From Brevibacillus_D fluminis_A (GTDB taxonomy: Bacteria > Bacillota > Bacilli > Brevibacillales > Brevibacillaceae): 64,000 nt of DNA. Where the stretch lies: contig NZ_CM125436.1 in the NCBI RefSeq assembly GCF_052072235.1, positions 124,001 through 188,000 on the forward strand, written 5' to 3'. The translations under genes and the position numbers were made by a program. Of the stretch, positions 42,556-50,976 are shown piece by piece. Each line of letters starts with the position of its first letter. The stretch's first letter is position 1. The notes below the pieces were generated by a model. It saw only the letters and a program-made list of their open reading frames with translations. It was not told where the DNA came from and searched no databases.

Positions 42556-44293
42556 AGAAATCTTTGTCGATAATTTCGCCGGCGGAGGCGGGGCCAGCGT
42601 TGGAGTTGAGATGGCAATTGGCCGCAGCGTTGATATAGCAATCAACCACGATCCGGCAGCGATCGCAATGCATCTGGCAAATCACCCAGAAACAGTGCAT
42701 TATTGCGAGTCGGTCTGGGACGTTGATCCACGCGAGGTAACGCAGGGACGGCCGGTGGGGCTGTGCTGGCTCAGTCCGGATTGCAAGCACTTTTCCAAGG
42801 CCAAGGGCGGGAAGCCAAAGGAAAAAAGCATCAGGGGGCTAGCATGGGTGGCCGTTCGATGGGCTGCCACAGTAAAGCCGCGTGTGATAATGCTAGAAAA
42901 CGTAGAGGAATTTAAAACGTGGGGGCCTCTGCTCAAGGATGGTACGCCGGATCCGAAAAACAAGGGCCGAGAATTCAACGCATTCGTCAATGCGCTGCGG
43001 AGGCAAGGATACCAGGTCGACTGGAGGGAGCTGCGGGCCTGCGATTACGGCGCGCCGACGATTCGGAAACGGTTCTTTCTGATTGCACGCCGCGATGGTC
43101 GCCCAATTGTATGGCCGGAGCCGACCCACGGAGATCCAAACAGTGTAGAAGTAAAGCATGGGAGATTGAAGCCGTGGCGGACGGCAGCCGAGATTATTGA
43201 CTGGACTCTTCCGTGCCCGAGCATTTTCAAGCGAAAAAAGCCACTGGCAGAGAACACGCTGCGCCGGATCGCACGCGGCATCCAGCGATTTGTAATCGAC
43301 AATCCTAACCCATTCATTATCAAGGTGAATCATCAGGGGGAGCAGTTTCGCGGGCAAGAGGTTGACGAACCATTGCAAACCATCACAGCGAACGAACCTC
43401 TACGGACCGCCACGACAGGCGACCACCATATGTTGATCAGTCCAGCGCTTATTCAGATGGGTTATGGCGAGCGACCGGGGCAGGAGCCGCGCGTTCTCGA
43501 CCTTGAGAAACCTGTTGGAACAGTAACGGAAGGCGGGAACAAGTTCGCGGTAGCGGAAGCGGTACTCGCAGTGCCACATATCACAAAATTTCGTACCGGA
43601 GCGACAGGTCATGATGTTACGGAGCCATTGCACACAATAACCTCCGGCGCAGGAAGCAAACGGCCGGCAGGAGCAGCTCACGCGATGGGAATGGTCACAG
43701 CTTTTCTTTCTCGACAGTTTGGGCAATCTGTCGGGCATACCGCCGATGTGCCAGCGGGGACCATCACGGCCGGTGGCGGTGGAAAAAGCGCCCTTGTCAC
43801 ATCTCACTTGATCAAACTGCGTGGAACGTGCCAGGACGGGCAACCGGTTACAGAACCTATGCCGACAATTACTGCAGGCGGGCTACACGTCGGAGAGGTT
43901 CGAGCTTTCCTACTCAAATATTACGGCAGTGCAGACAACGGCCAGCAACTAGGCGTGCCGCTGCATACGGTCACAACAAAGGGCCGGTTCGGATTGGTGA
44001 CGATCGAGGGGACTGAATATCAAATCGTTGACATCGGTATGCGCATGCTCGAGCCACACGAGTTGTTTGCATCTCAGGGCTTCCCAAGCAATTACATCAT
44101 CGATCGTGATGCAGACGGCAAAGCATATCCAAAATCAGCTCAGGTCGCGCGCTGCGGGAACTCAGTGCCTCCACCATTCGCAGAAGCACTGGTACGGGCG
44201 AACCTGCCAGAGCATTGCGCGGGAGCCGGTAACGTGGCCGTGTTCGAACGATACAAAGAGCAGCCGGTCGGGCAGCTGGCACTGTCAATTTAA
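42542..44293 (+). CDS. DNA cytosine-C5 methyltransferase
   Basis: 583 residues from GTG 42542 (AAAGGCGGTG upstream). Motif I DNFAGGGGASVGVEMA, catalytic motif IV in the phage-type form SPDCKHFSKAKGG (Cys present, no PPCQ), motif VI ENVEEF and the final motif X region ARCGNSVPPPFAEAL. Between about 270 and 480 lie four repeats of EPLxTITxGGxxx type in the target-recognition region. Probably protects phage DNA from host restriction. Confidence 0.9.
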   Translation: MQVDREIFVDNFAGGGGASVGVEMAIGRSVDIAINHDPAAIAMHLANHPETVHYCESVWDVDPREVTQGRPVGLCWLSPDCKHFSKAKGGKPKEKSIRGLAWVAVRWAATVKPRVIMLENVEEFKTWGPLLKDGTPDPKNKGREFNAFVNALRRQGYQVDWRELRACDYGAPTIRKRFFLIARRDGRPIVWPEPTHGDPNSVEVKHGRLKPWRTAAEIIDWTLPCPSIFKRKKPLAENTLRRIARGIQRFVIDNPNPFIIKVNHQGEQFRGQEVDEPLQTITANEPLRTATTGDHHMLISPALIQMGYGERPGQEPRVLDLEKPVGTVTEGGNKFAVAEAVLAVPHITKFRTGATGHDVTEPLHTITSGAGSKRPAGAAHAMGMVTAFLSRQFGQSVGHTADVPAGTITAGGGGKSALVTSHLIKLRGTCQDGQPVTEPMPTITAGGLHVGEVRAFLLKYYGSADNGQQLGVPLHTVTTKGRFGLVTIEGTEYQIVDIGMRMLEPHELFASQGFPSNYIIDRDADGKAYPKSAQVARCGNSVPPPFAEALVRANLPEHCAGAGNVAVFERYKEQPVGQLALSI

Positions 44294-44330
44294 CATATTG
44301 CTCAGAAAGTAAAAGTGGGGGGTGAAAACG

Positions 44331-45152
44331 GTGGCAAGATCACCACTTATTTGGTTCGGGGGAAAGTGCAAGGTTGCGCATCACATCATCAGCAAAATGC
44401 CACCGCACGCCTGCTACGTTGAACTGTTCGGCGGTGCAGCGCATGTGATTGCCCAAAAGCCTCCCATAACCATTGAAGTTTACAATGACATCGACGGCGA
44501 AGTGGTCAACTTCTTATTGGTGGCCAGAAACGAACCAAAACGTCTGCGGGCAGCATGCGAGTCATTGCCATACAGTCGCATGCTTTACGAGAAGTGGAAG
44601 CGAGAGGAACCGCCGGCAGACGATTTTGAACGGGCAGTGAGATTCTTCTATGTGAACAGATCAGGTATCGCGAAAGGAAACTCCGACTCCGTTTTCTCCA
44701 CTGACACCGGTTGGAGACACGGCAGGGAGCATAACACTGCCCGGACTTACCAATCAGCTTGCCAGGCAATCGAGGCGTTTGCCGAACGGATGAAGACGGT
44801 CATGATCGATAACCGTGACTTCAGGGAGATTGTGAGGGTGTTTGATTCGCCAACGACACTGTTTTACGTTGACCCTCCGTACATCGGTCGAGAAAAGTAT
44901 TACGCGCTGACAGAAGCGGACAGAGAGGAACCGGAAAGGATGCATCGTGATCTGGCAGAGATCCTGAACAACATTCAGGGTAAGGCGATTATCTCGTACT
45001 ACGACCATCCACTTTTGGACGAACTTTACCCAAACTGGCGGCGAGAGACATTTACATCTGCCCGTCAGGTGGTCAATGGCAGCAATAACATCGCAGAGGA
45101 ATTGCTGCTCATGAACTTCGATGACGGCCAGATGACGATCGATGATCTTTGA
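44331..45152 (+). CDS. D12-class DNA adenine methyltransferase
   Basis: 273 residues: SPLIWFGGKCKVAHHI (SAM-binding motif), YVELFGGAAHV, and catalytic DPPY at about 181-184. Dam-like D12 class. GTG at 44331 has GGGGGGTG seven bases upstream; GTG at 44322 would overlap that site. It follows the cytosine methyltransferase, so this phage modifies its DNA on two bases. Confidence 0.9.
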   Translation: MARSPLIWFGGKCKVAHHIISKMPPHACYVELFGGAAHVIAQKPPITIEVYNDIDGEVVNFLLVARNEPKRLRAACESLPYSRMLYEKWKREEPPADDFERAVRFFYVNRSGIAKGNSDSVFSTDTGWRHGREHNTARTYQSACQAIEAFAERMKTVMIDNRDFREIVRVFDSPTTLFYVDPPYIGREKYYALTEADREEPERMHRDLAEILNNIQGKAIISYYDHPLLDELYPNWRRETFTSARQVVNGSNNIAEELLLMNFDDGQMTIDDL

Positions 45153-45166
45153 TTGGGGGAGGACGA

Positions 45167-45364
45167 ATGAATCTTGTTGACGCTGTTGTAACCAAAGTGC
45201 TAAGAGAGCCAAGGTACAACGATCAGTACACAGATGTAGGGGTCGTTTGGTGGGAAGTAACGGTCGAATATGACTGCTACGGTCGGACTGGAGAACGGAC
45301 ACTCACCTTTAAGACAAAGGAAGAAGCTGAGAAGGTAACGCCTGGGTACGAGTTTCAAACTTGA
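45167..45364 (+). CDS. Small hypothetical protein, 65 residues
   Basis: 65 residues, beta-rich (VVWWEVTVEYDCYGRTGERTLTFKT). GGGGAGGACGA before ATG at 45167. No family recognised. Confidence 0.55.
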   Translation: MNLVDAVVTKVLREPRYNDQYTDVGVVWWEVTVEYDCYGRTGERTLTFKTKEEAEKVTPGYEFQT

Positions 45365-45393
45365 TTTACCACAATGTATAGGAGGAAAAGGGC

Positions 45394-45543
45394 ATGTTTT
45401 TAGTCTGCATCGACAAGAAAAAGAAAAGTTGCTCCGGATGGTTTGTTAAAACAAAATCTTTCCACTCATCCTGCCGAGCCGAAAAGTATTGCGATCATTT
45501 GAGCAGAAACGGCAAAGAATGGCGTTTGATCGAAATCGGATAA
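45394..45543 (+). CDS. Small hypothetical protein, 49 residues
   Basis: 49 residues, Lys- and Ser-rich with four Cys (VCIDKKKKSCSGWF, SSCRAEKYCDH). A strong AGGAGGAAAAGG site and complete frame support a real gene. Function unknown. The following 45544-45659 holds nothing I recognise. Confidence 0.55.
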   Translation: MFLVCIDKKKKSCSGWFVKTKSFHSSCRAEKYCDHLSRNGKEWRLIEIG

Positions 45544-45659
45544 AGGCAGAAGTTTATCATAATCGTTAGTGAGCAAGAGCGATAGAGCGGATCAAAAAAA
45601 GATGTGGAGACAATGGCAAAGCTTGTACAAGCAGCCGGTCAGTGAGCGGAGGTAGTAGC

Positions 45660-45893
45660 ATGCGTAAAACGGACATCGTGGTTGGACAAGTTTATTCAAA
45701 CGGTCATCCTGTAGGCAGTCGTTATCGGACTGTTCGGAAGGTGCTGGACATTTACAACGGACATTACCGGTTCACAGACCGAGAAGAAACGTTGGTCCGA
45801 TTCGTCTGTACCGAGGGAAAGTATGGTGACAAGGGACGGGAAAGCGAGATTACCCTACAGGCATTTGCAACCTGGGCGAAAGAGGTGGTTTAA
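45660..45893 (+). CDS. Small hypothetical protein, 77 residues
   Basis: 77 residues, beta-rich, starting MRKTDIVVGQVYSNG; GGAGGTAGTAGC before ATG. No family recognised. Confidence 0.55.
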   Translation: MRKTDIVVGQVYSNGHPVGSRYRTVRKVLDIYNGHYRFTDREETLVRFVCTEGKYGDKGRESEITLQAFATWAKEVV

Positions 45894-45922
45894 CACATCG
45901 GTAAGCGAGGAGGACATAGGCA

Positions 45923-46312
45923 ATGGAAGCAAAGACATATCCAACCATGAATGCGCGGATCGTTGACTTACTGAAACTGTCGAGTGATCCTATTCACGCT
46001 TATGCAGCGAAGCGAATCGAGGAACTGGAAGCGGAAAATGAACGATTGCGTGAACTGCTGCAATACGAAGAGGACAGGCCAAGATTCGATATGGATGCTA
46101 ACGGACACTTAACAAGACACACGATTTGTAAAACGGGAGGGTCCCAAATGAGGAAATGCTGTTATGTAAATTGCGAGAGGGAAGCAACTACAGAAGGCTT
46201 TGTGTTTGCAAGAAATCCAGAAGGCGGGACAGAAATCGCGACTGCTGTACAAGCATGTGATGAGCATAAAAATGAACCGGGATTTTTCGAGGCTGAGGGT
46301 AGTTTGACATAA
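45923..46312 (+). CDS. Hypothetical protein with coiled coil and Cys-rich end
   Basis: 129 residues: helical first part with a short leucine-zipper-like stretch (AKRIEELEAENERLRELLQYEE) and a second part starting MRKCCYVNCEREATTEGF, with Cys/His residues that may bind zinc. A GGGAGGGTCC site before the internal ATG at 46149 could give a separate 54-residue product. Confidence 0.5.
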   Translation: MEAKTYPTMNARIVDLLKLSSDPIHAYAAKRIEELEAENERLRELLQYEEDRPRFDMDANGHLTRHTICKTGGSQMRKCCYVNCEREATTEGFVFARNPEGGTEIATAVQACDEHKNEPGFFEAEGSLT

Positions 46313-46340
46313 CATTACTTTTGAGAAGGGGATGGAGATA

Positions 46341-46655
46341 ATGACAGATTTGAGCGGAGCAACTGTTACGCTTGGATACAATGCACTGAAGAAGTTGGAA
46401 GAGAATGAAGCAGCCCTTAACGCGATCGTACAACACATCAGCAGTTCGACGACAGTGGATGAAGGCGGATGGATTGATGACAACACACCTGAACCATCCA
46501 CAATCAGGATTGATTTGCGGAAACTGAAACCACTTTTGCTGCAATATTGCCTATACGGTAAGGAAGAACATGAATTTTTGGAACCGGACGAATGCAACAT
46601 CATCTTCGAATATGGCGAAGATTCAATCGTTGAGTTGCGGGAGGGCATGGCATGA
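46341..46655 (+). CDS. Hypothetical protein, 104 residues
   Basis: Soluble acidic protein (MTDLSGATVTLGYNALKKLEENEAAL). ATG 46341 is preferred (GAAGGGGATGGAG upstream), although 46332 is possible. Coupled to the next gene by ATGA overlap. Confidence 0.55.
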   Translation: MTDLSGATVTLGYNALKKLEENEAALNAIVQHISSSTTVDEGGWIDDNTPEPSTIRIDLRKLKPLLLQYCLYGKEEHEFLEPDECNIIFEYGEDSIVELREGMA

Positions 46656-46957
46656 AAAAACGTCAACGGAACAAGATTTTGAAGATTGTCGCTCGTCAGA
46701 TCAATAGCGGTGACTTCTCCCCATTGCCAGCCAAACATGAACGTTGCGTGAAAGAAACGATGGGCAAGGTCTTTGACCGCAAGTATGTCACTGAGTTTCG
46801 TCCTTGGTGGTACGAGCAGGAATGGGACGAGCTTGACTATACAACTGAGATTAGAAAGTTCTTCAAGAAAGTCGGGCAGGAATTTGAAGAGTTGTATGGA
46901 TTGAACGTAGAGAAGTGGAAGCAGTATGTTGCTTTGAATCGTGAGAAAGTGGCGTGA
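46652..46957 (+). CDS. Hypothetical protein, 101 residues
   Basis: Basic N-terminus (MKKRQRNKILKIVARQ) and helical body with many Trp and Tyr (WWYEQEWDELDYTTEIRKFF). No family recognised. Overlaps the previous gene by four bases. Confidence 0.55.
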   Translation: MKKRQRNKILKIVARQINSGDFSPLPAKHERCVKETMGKVFDRKYVTEFRPWWYEQEWDELDYTTEIRKFFKKVGQEFEELYGLNVEKWKQYVALNREKVA

Positions 46958-46971
46958 TGGAGGGGAAAGGG

Positions 46972-48030
46972 ATGGGAACAGCAATCGAATGGACGGACGC
47001 TGTTTGGAACCCGGTTACAGGCTGCACCAAAGTATCGGAAGGTTGCCGCAATTGCTACGCTTTTGCACTTCATGACATGCGGCATAAGGCGTACATGGAG
47101 GGTAAGAAGCTACCGCAGCAGTACGCAAAGCCTTTCAGCGAGATTCAGTTTTTTCCTGATCGGCTGATTCAGCCATTGAAATGGAAGAAGCCGCGGCGGG
47201 TATTCGTTAACAGCATGGCCGACTTATTCCATGCGAGTGTGCCATTTGACTTCATCGACAAGGTGTTCGCAGCAATTGCGCTAGCGCCTCAACATACCTT
47301 TCAGATTCTCACCAAGCGTCCAGAGCGCATGCAAGAGTACATGAACATGCCTGACCGAGATGAAACCATTGGACAGACTGCCATGCTTCTATACGAACAG
47401 TTCGGCAAAGGTGATTGTAGCCTGGCAGCTGGACTTATACACGGCCCCGGAAAAGCAACAAATCTGCCTGGTGTTCCTGAAAGGCTGGAAGCGTGGCCAC
47501 TTCCGAATGTCTGGCTCGGGACAAGCGTTGAGAACCAAAAAGCAGCGGACGAGCGGATTCCGCTGCTGCTTCAAACGCCGGCAGCAGTTCGGTTCCTGAG
47601 CTGCGAGCCGTTGTTAGGGCGGGTTGATCTGGAATGGCCTGAGAGCCTGTACGGTCCAGAAAAAGACTTGTGGTGCTGCAACGGATACATGTGTGGATGC
47701 ATGGGTCAGCCGATCGAACCGCCATTGATTCATGGAATCGATTGGGTAATAGCAGGTGGAGAATCTGGTCCGAAAGCGAGGCCGGTTCACCCCGATTGGC
47801 TGGCGAGCCTGCGGGATCAATGCCAGAGATGGAATGTGCCGTTCTTCTTCAAGCAGTGGGGCGAATGGCTTCCAGCACACGAGCTGCTTTGCAACACGGC
47901 TGGCATCAAAGGTAAGCCCTGGCACAATTTTGATCCTGACACATCGGTATGCAGGGTAGGAAAGGATCGAGCTGGGCGATTGCTGGACGGCAGAGAGTGG
48001 AACGAATTTCCGAATGGAGGCGATCAATGA
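46972..48030 (+). CDS. DUF5131 (phage Gp37/Gp68-type) protein
   Basis: 352 residues with the family opening IEWTDAVWNPVTGCTKVSEGCRNCYAFALHDM, whose Cys triplet (CxxxxxxCxxC) resembles a radical-SAM-type cluster site, and VFVNSMADLFHASVPFDFIDKVF, ILTKRPERM and GGESGPKARPVHPDW. Common in phages and prophages; biochemical function not established as far as I know. Start at 46972 set by GGAGGGGAAAGGG. Confidence 0.88.
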   Translation: MGTAIEWTDAVWNPVTGCTKVSEGCRNCYAFALHDMRHKAYMEGKKLPQQYAKPFSEIQFFPDRLIQPLKWKKPRRVFVNSMADLFHASVPFDFIDKVFAAIALAPQHTFQILTKRPERMQEYMNMPDRDETIGQTAMLLYEQFGKGDCSLAAGLIHGPGKATNLPGVPERLEAWPLPNVWLGTSVENQKAADERIPLLLQTPAAVRFLSCEPLLGRVDLEWPESLYGPEKDLWCCNGYMCGCMGQPIEPPLIHGIDWVIAGGESGPKARPVHPDWLASLRDQCQRWNVPFFFKQWGEWLPAHELLCNTAGIKGKPWHNFDPDTSVCRVGKDRAGRLLDGREWNEFPNGGDQ

Positions 48031-48536
48031 TGCAAGCAGGACGTGAGATCAAGTTTCGGGGAAAATGCATAGCGGATGGTGAGCTAAACGGGAAATGGGT
48101 GTACGGCGACTTGATCCAAAAGAACGGAAAAGCATACATCGCACCGCATGGCAACTCCGTAACAGTCATTGGTCATATCGGTAAAATGCTAGTCATGCAC
48201 GAGGTGAATCCCAACAGCATAGGGCAATTCTCTGGCCTAAGCGACAGGAGCGGCAGAGAGATATACGAGGCGGACATCGTCAAGTTCAGGCACTCGTCAG
48301 AGCCAGAATACAATCTGGAGGCGACTGTTGTTGAATGGGTGCCTCAGTGGTGCCGGTTCTGTATAGATGGAAACTCAGGATTGAACGCCAATATGAACCT
48401 TGAGATAATTGGCAACCGGTATGAGAACCCTGATCTGCTGGAGCATGGAGGCGATTGGTGCAGCAAGTGCGGACTGGTTGAATTGCCAGCGGATAGTCCA
48501 TATCATCATTGCGATCAATGCCGAGCTAGTAGGTGA
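48027..48536 (+). CDS. YopX-family protein
   Basis: 169 residues: REIKFRGKCIADGELNGKWVYGDL near the start and SIGQFSGLSDRSGREIYEADIVKF in the middle define the YopX family. A C-terminal WCSKCGL...HHCDQCRA pair of CxxC motifs looks like an added zinc ribbon. ATGA overlap with the DUF5131 gene. Function unknown. Confidence 0.85.
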   Translation: MMQAGREIKFRGKCIADGELNGKWVYGDLIQKNGKAYIAPHGNSVTVIGHIGKMLVMHEVNPNSIGQFSGLSDRSGREIYEADIVKFRHSSEPEYNLEATVVEWVPQWCRFCIDGNSGLNANMNLEIIGNRYENPDLLEHGGDWCSKCGLVELPADSPYHHCDQCRASR

Positions 48537-48574
48537 TTTTACAAAAGAGAAATTGTGGAAAGGGGCACAGAAAC

Positions 48575-48727
48575 ATGAGATACGGTATCAAAATTGACGG
48601 TTTATTGGTGGAGACGTTCGACACTCCAGAGGAAGCGTATGAGGCAGGCCGATTCGCATACGAAGAAAGCGGGATTTTCCACGAGGTTGTCCTGGTGAGT
48701 CCGGTTTCTCGCGGGTTGAACGACTGA
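48575..48727 (+). CDS. Small hypothetical protein, 50 residues
   Basis: 50 residues (MRYGIKIDGLLVETFDTPEEAYEAGRFAYE), a compact alpha/beta sequence. GGAAAGGGG about ten bases before ATG. No family recognised. Confidence 0.5.
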   Translation: MRYGIKIDGLLVETFDTPEEAYEAGRFAYEESGIFHEVVLVSPVSRGLND

Positions 48728-48815
48728 AGTGAGATTGGTTGTAAAATTCTCGGTTTTTGATGAATTTGGTTGTAGTGACCTTTGTCAAGAAAAATTGTGA
48801 TGAGGAGGAAGCTGG

Positions 48816-49184
48816 ATGTATTACATTGATGATGCACAGGCGTTGGTAGGCAAACAGGTCGGGTTCATTCATGCAGGTCAATACGTGGAAGCAATCACGA
48901 TCGCAACGATGGACGGCGGGATCATGATTATCCAACAAAATGAGGACGAAACGCATGTGTTCAATGAAAGACGTGCTCACATGTACATCAGCAATAACTC
49001 TTGGATCATTGAGGAACTTGCTGAAAAGGGAGTAATCGGAAAGGACGATCTCCAGCGGTGGAAGGATGAAAAGGAACGACAAAGGATAGCGGCGGCTGAG
49101 AAATATGCACAGGAACAAGAACAGCGCGAGCGGCAAGCGCTCAAGCAGCTGTATGAAAAATACGGAGCGGAAGCTTTGGTATAG
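48816..49184 (+). CDS. Hypothetical protein with helical tail
   Basis: 122 residues: a beta-rich first half (GKQVGFIHAGQYVEAITIATMDGGIMIIQQ) and a charged coiled-coil tail from about residue 75. GAGGAGGAAG before ATG. No family recognised. Confidence 0.6.
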   Translation: MYYIDDAQALVGKQVGFIHAGQYVEAITIATMDGGIMIIQQNEDETHVFNERRAHMYISNNSWIIEELAEKGVIGKDDLQRWKDEKERQRIAAAEKYAQEQEQRERQALKQLYEKYGAEALV

Positions 49185-49198
49185 GAGGAGTGATCGGC

Positions 49199-49456
49199 AT
49201 GGAATTCAAAATTTTTCAGGTAGGTGAGGACTACCCGACATACATTGTCGCGCAGACGAAAGAAGAAGCGTTGGAATTGCACAACTCCCACGTTGAAGCA
49301 GATTTCCACGAATCGATCAACGATGTGGAAGAAGTTTCTGCGGAAAGAGCGGGCAAGTTTGAAACGGAGAGCGGCTACCAGGAAATGACCTTTGGCGAGT
49401 TCTTGGGCAAGGATTTCGTTTACGAGAAACCGGCGGTCATTTGCTGGAGCGAATAA
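49199..49456 (+). CDS. Small hypothetical protein, 85 residues
   Basis: 85 residues, acidic (MEFKIFQVGEDYPTYIVAQTKEEALELH), with AGGAGGAGTGAT upstream. No recognised family. Confidence 0.55.
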   Translation: MEFKIFQVGEDYPTYIVAQTKEEALELHNSHVEADFHESINDVEEVSAERAGKFETESGYQEMTFGEFLGKDFVYEKPAVICWSE

Positions 49457-49468
49457 GGAGCGAGCCAG

Positions 49469-49600
49469 ATGACCAAGTCGTTTGACTGGAGAAACTGCCT
49501 TTTGTGGGGCGTAGCATTCGGCAGCAACGTTGTGATGGTGTGCCTCGGCCCGCTGACATTATTCATCGACAAACCGGTGCAAGTGATCAAGCGGCGCTGA
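49469..49600 (+). CDS. Small membrane-like protein, 43 residues
   Basis: 43 residues with one hydrophobic stretch (CLLWGVAFGSNVVMVCLGPLTLF) and a basic end (KRR). AAGGAG before ATG. Likely a small membrane protein; function unknown. Confidence 0.5.
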   Translation: MTKSFDWRNCLLWGVAFGSNVVMVCLGPLTLFIDKPVQVIKRR

Positions 49601-49620
49601 TTTTACTTAATATTTCAAGT

Positions 49621-49676
49621 GAAAAAGAAAAGCCCCCGTCCGGGAGCCCGAATATGTGTTTGGCAACCATATTATA
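49621..49676 (-). ncRNA. Possible short antisense transcript with terminator
   Basis: The minus strand has an extended -10 (TGGTATAAT, 49671-49679) and, about 45 bases downstream, a hairpin (GCTCCC-GGAC-GGGGGC) followed by TTTTCTTTTT. No clear -35 is present. On the plus strand, the arms CCCCCGTCCGG and CCGGACTGGGGG enclose the same region just before the ArpU-like gene. Either a tiny regulatory RNA or a leader structure. Confidence 0.3.
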
Positions 49677-49707
49677 CCACGGGTAACCGGACTGGGGGAG
49701 AAGGAAG

Positions 49708-50346
49708 ATGAGCGACAAAACCATAGAGAAAAGCACGCTGATCGAAAAGGTGTGCGAGAAGTGTCCAGCAACATGCTGGGGCAAAAAGAGCACATGCAAC
49801 GTCCATAACCTACATGTCGGTAACGTCGAAGACTGCCCGGAGTGGGACAAGTTCATAGTCAGTCAGCAAGGGTTAAAAGAACACGATGGGCAGCTCGCAT
49901 TCACGGATTTGGAACCGGCAATGGAGTGGCTGCAACGGACGGAGGAAGAGATCAGGGACTATCACTTCATGATGCGTGAAATAGATCGGTTGCAGGGCTA
50001 CTTGGAGGATGCTGGAGAGGGCACAGTTGGCGCATACGGCATTGATGCCACTCAGCCTAAAGGTAAGGGCAAAAACGGCGATAAGACTCATGCTGAGGTA
50101 GTGAGAAGGGAAAGAAAGTGGAAGCGCCTAGCGAAGCTGCAGGAGGCTGTAGAGCGTATAGATCGCGCTTCTGAAGGTATCACGGATGAGAAGGAAAAGA
50201 CGGTTCTGGACGCGATCATGGACGGAGAAAAAAATAATTTCATTGCACGACAGATTGGAGTAAGTCGACAACGCTACTACGAGATAAAGCGATCTGTCAT
50301 CATCAAGATGGCATGGCTGATGTATGGTAGTGATGAAGCTGCTTGA
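49708..50346 (+). CDS. ArpU-like late transcription regulator
   Basis: 212 residues: a Cys-rich start (CEKCPATCWGKKSTCNVH), a helical middle and a C-terminal sigma-70 region 4-like helix-turn-helix (NFIARQIGVSRQRYYEIKRSVIIKMAWLMYG). ArpU-type proteins sit before the packaging genes and switch on late transcription. Start after GAGAAGGAAG. Confidence 0.75.
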   Translation: MSDKTIEKSTLIEKVCEKCPATCWGKKSTCNVHNLHVGNVEDCPEWDKFIVSQQGLKEHDGQLAFTDLEPAMEWLQRTEEEIRDYHFMMREIDRLQGYLEDAGEGTVGAYGIDATQPKGKGKNGDKTHAEVVRRERKWKRLAKLQEAVERIDRASEGITDEKEKTVLDAIMDGEKNNFIARQIGVSRQRYYEIKRSVIIKMAWLMYGSDEAA

Positions 50347-50677
50347 AAGGTTGACACTTTAGACAAAACTTTACAGTCCTTACGTTTTGAGCACCATTCG
50401 GTCGACGTGCGTTACAATGGAGCCAAGCAATATGAAACGAGCCACTCGGGCGACCGGGTGGCTTTTACTCTGTCCCTCCCTAAGTGCAACGCCATTTACG
50501 AGACAAGCAAGGGCAAATGCTTGATCGAGTTGCGCCACCTCCTATACCGGGACAGTAGCGGCAAAGGGTCAGATCACGGCGGAGGCCCCTGCCGGAGAAA
50601 GTGGGGAAATTCTAGTAGACAAAATCTGACTCCATCTTGCAAAATGTTTGGTAGATAATGGTGATGGGGGAAGTTGA
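50347..50677 (+). ncRNA. Structured non-coding region before the packaging genes
   Basis: No convincing gene here. Besides the terminator at 50440, nested pairings are visible: TGTCCC (50471) with GGGACA (50549), inside it GCAAC (50486) with GTTGC (50529), and inside that CAAGCA (50504) with TGCTTG (50518); a separate CGGC (50577) with GCCG (50591). It may be a phage non-coding RNA or part of the packaging site. An 83-codon frame crossing it lacks a ribosome site. Confidence 0.45.
50440..50466 (+). terminator. Terminator after the late regulator
   Basis: AGCCACTCGG, GCGA loop, CCGGGTGGCT, then TTTT: a ten-base-pair stem with one G-T pair. It separates early from packaging transcription. Confidence 0.8.
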
Positions 50678-50929
50678 ATGCAAAGCAATCCGTTAGAATT
50701 TATGCAACATATAATGCAAGCAGGAGCAGCAGCCATAGCTGAGACACTACTGATTTATTTCGTCATCCCCCTCGTAATAATTATGATGCTGTTACGATTC
50801 ATGTTCAGGTTAAGGGGGAGAGCGTTATCGTTTTGCATTAGTCTATCAATCATTGGCTGCTTTTATATTTTCGTCAAATTTGGGCTACCAGCAATGATTG
50901 TTAATTATCACGATAAAGTTGGATTGTAG
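50678..50929 (+). CDS. Small membrane protein, 83 residues
   Basis: 83 residues with two hydrophobic segments (LLIYFVIPLVIIMMLL and FCISLSIIGCFYIFVKFG). GGGGGAAG lies before ATG. It sits alone between two terminators, ahead of the packaging genes, and is visibly A+T-rich: possibly a cargo gene. No family recognised. Confidence 0.6.
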   Translation: MQSNPLEFMQHIMQAGAAAIAETLLIYFVIPLVIIMMLLRFMFRLRGRALSFCISLSIIGCFYIFVKFGLPAMIVNYHDKVGL

Positions 50930-50932
50930 AAA

Positions 50933-50956
50933 AGCACCATTATGGTGCTTTTTTTC
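50933..50956 (+). terminator. Terminator after the small membrane protein gene
   Basis: AAGCACCAT and ATGGTGCTT form a stem followed by a seven-T run, just after the gene's stop and before the terminase genes. Confidence 0.85.
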
Positions 50957-50976
50957 ATGGAGGTGGGTGATATGTA

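Noticed and set aside
50351..50377. TTGACA as a late promoter
   Set aside because: The only -10-like box (TACAGT) is at a 15-base spacing and weak; not enough to call.
50407..50658. 83-codon frame before the packaging genes
   Set aside because: It crosses a strong terminator and nested stems, and has no ribosome site.
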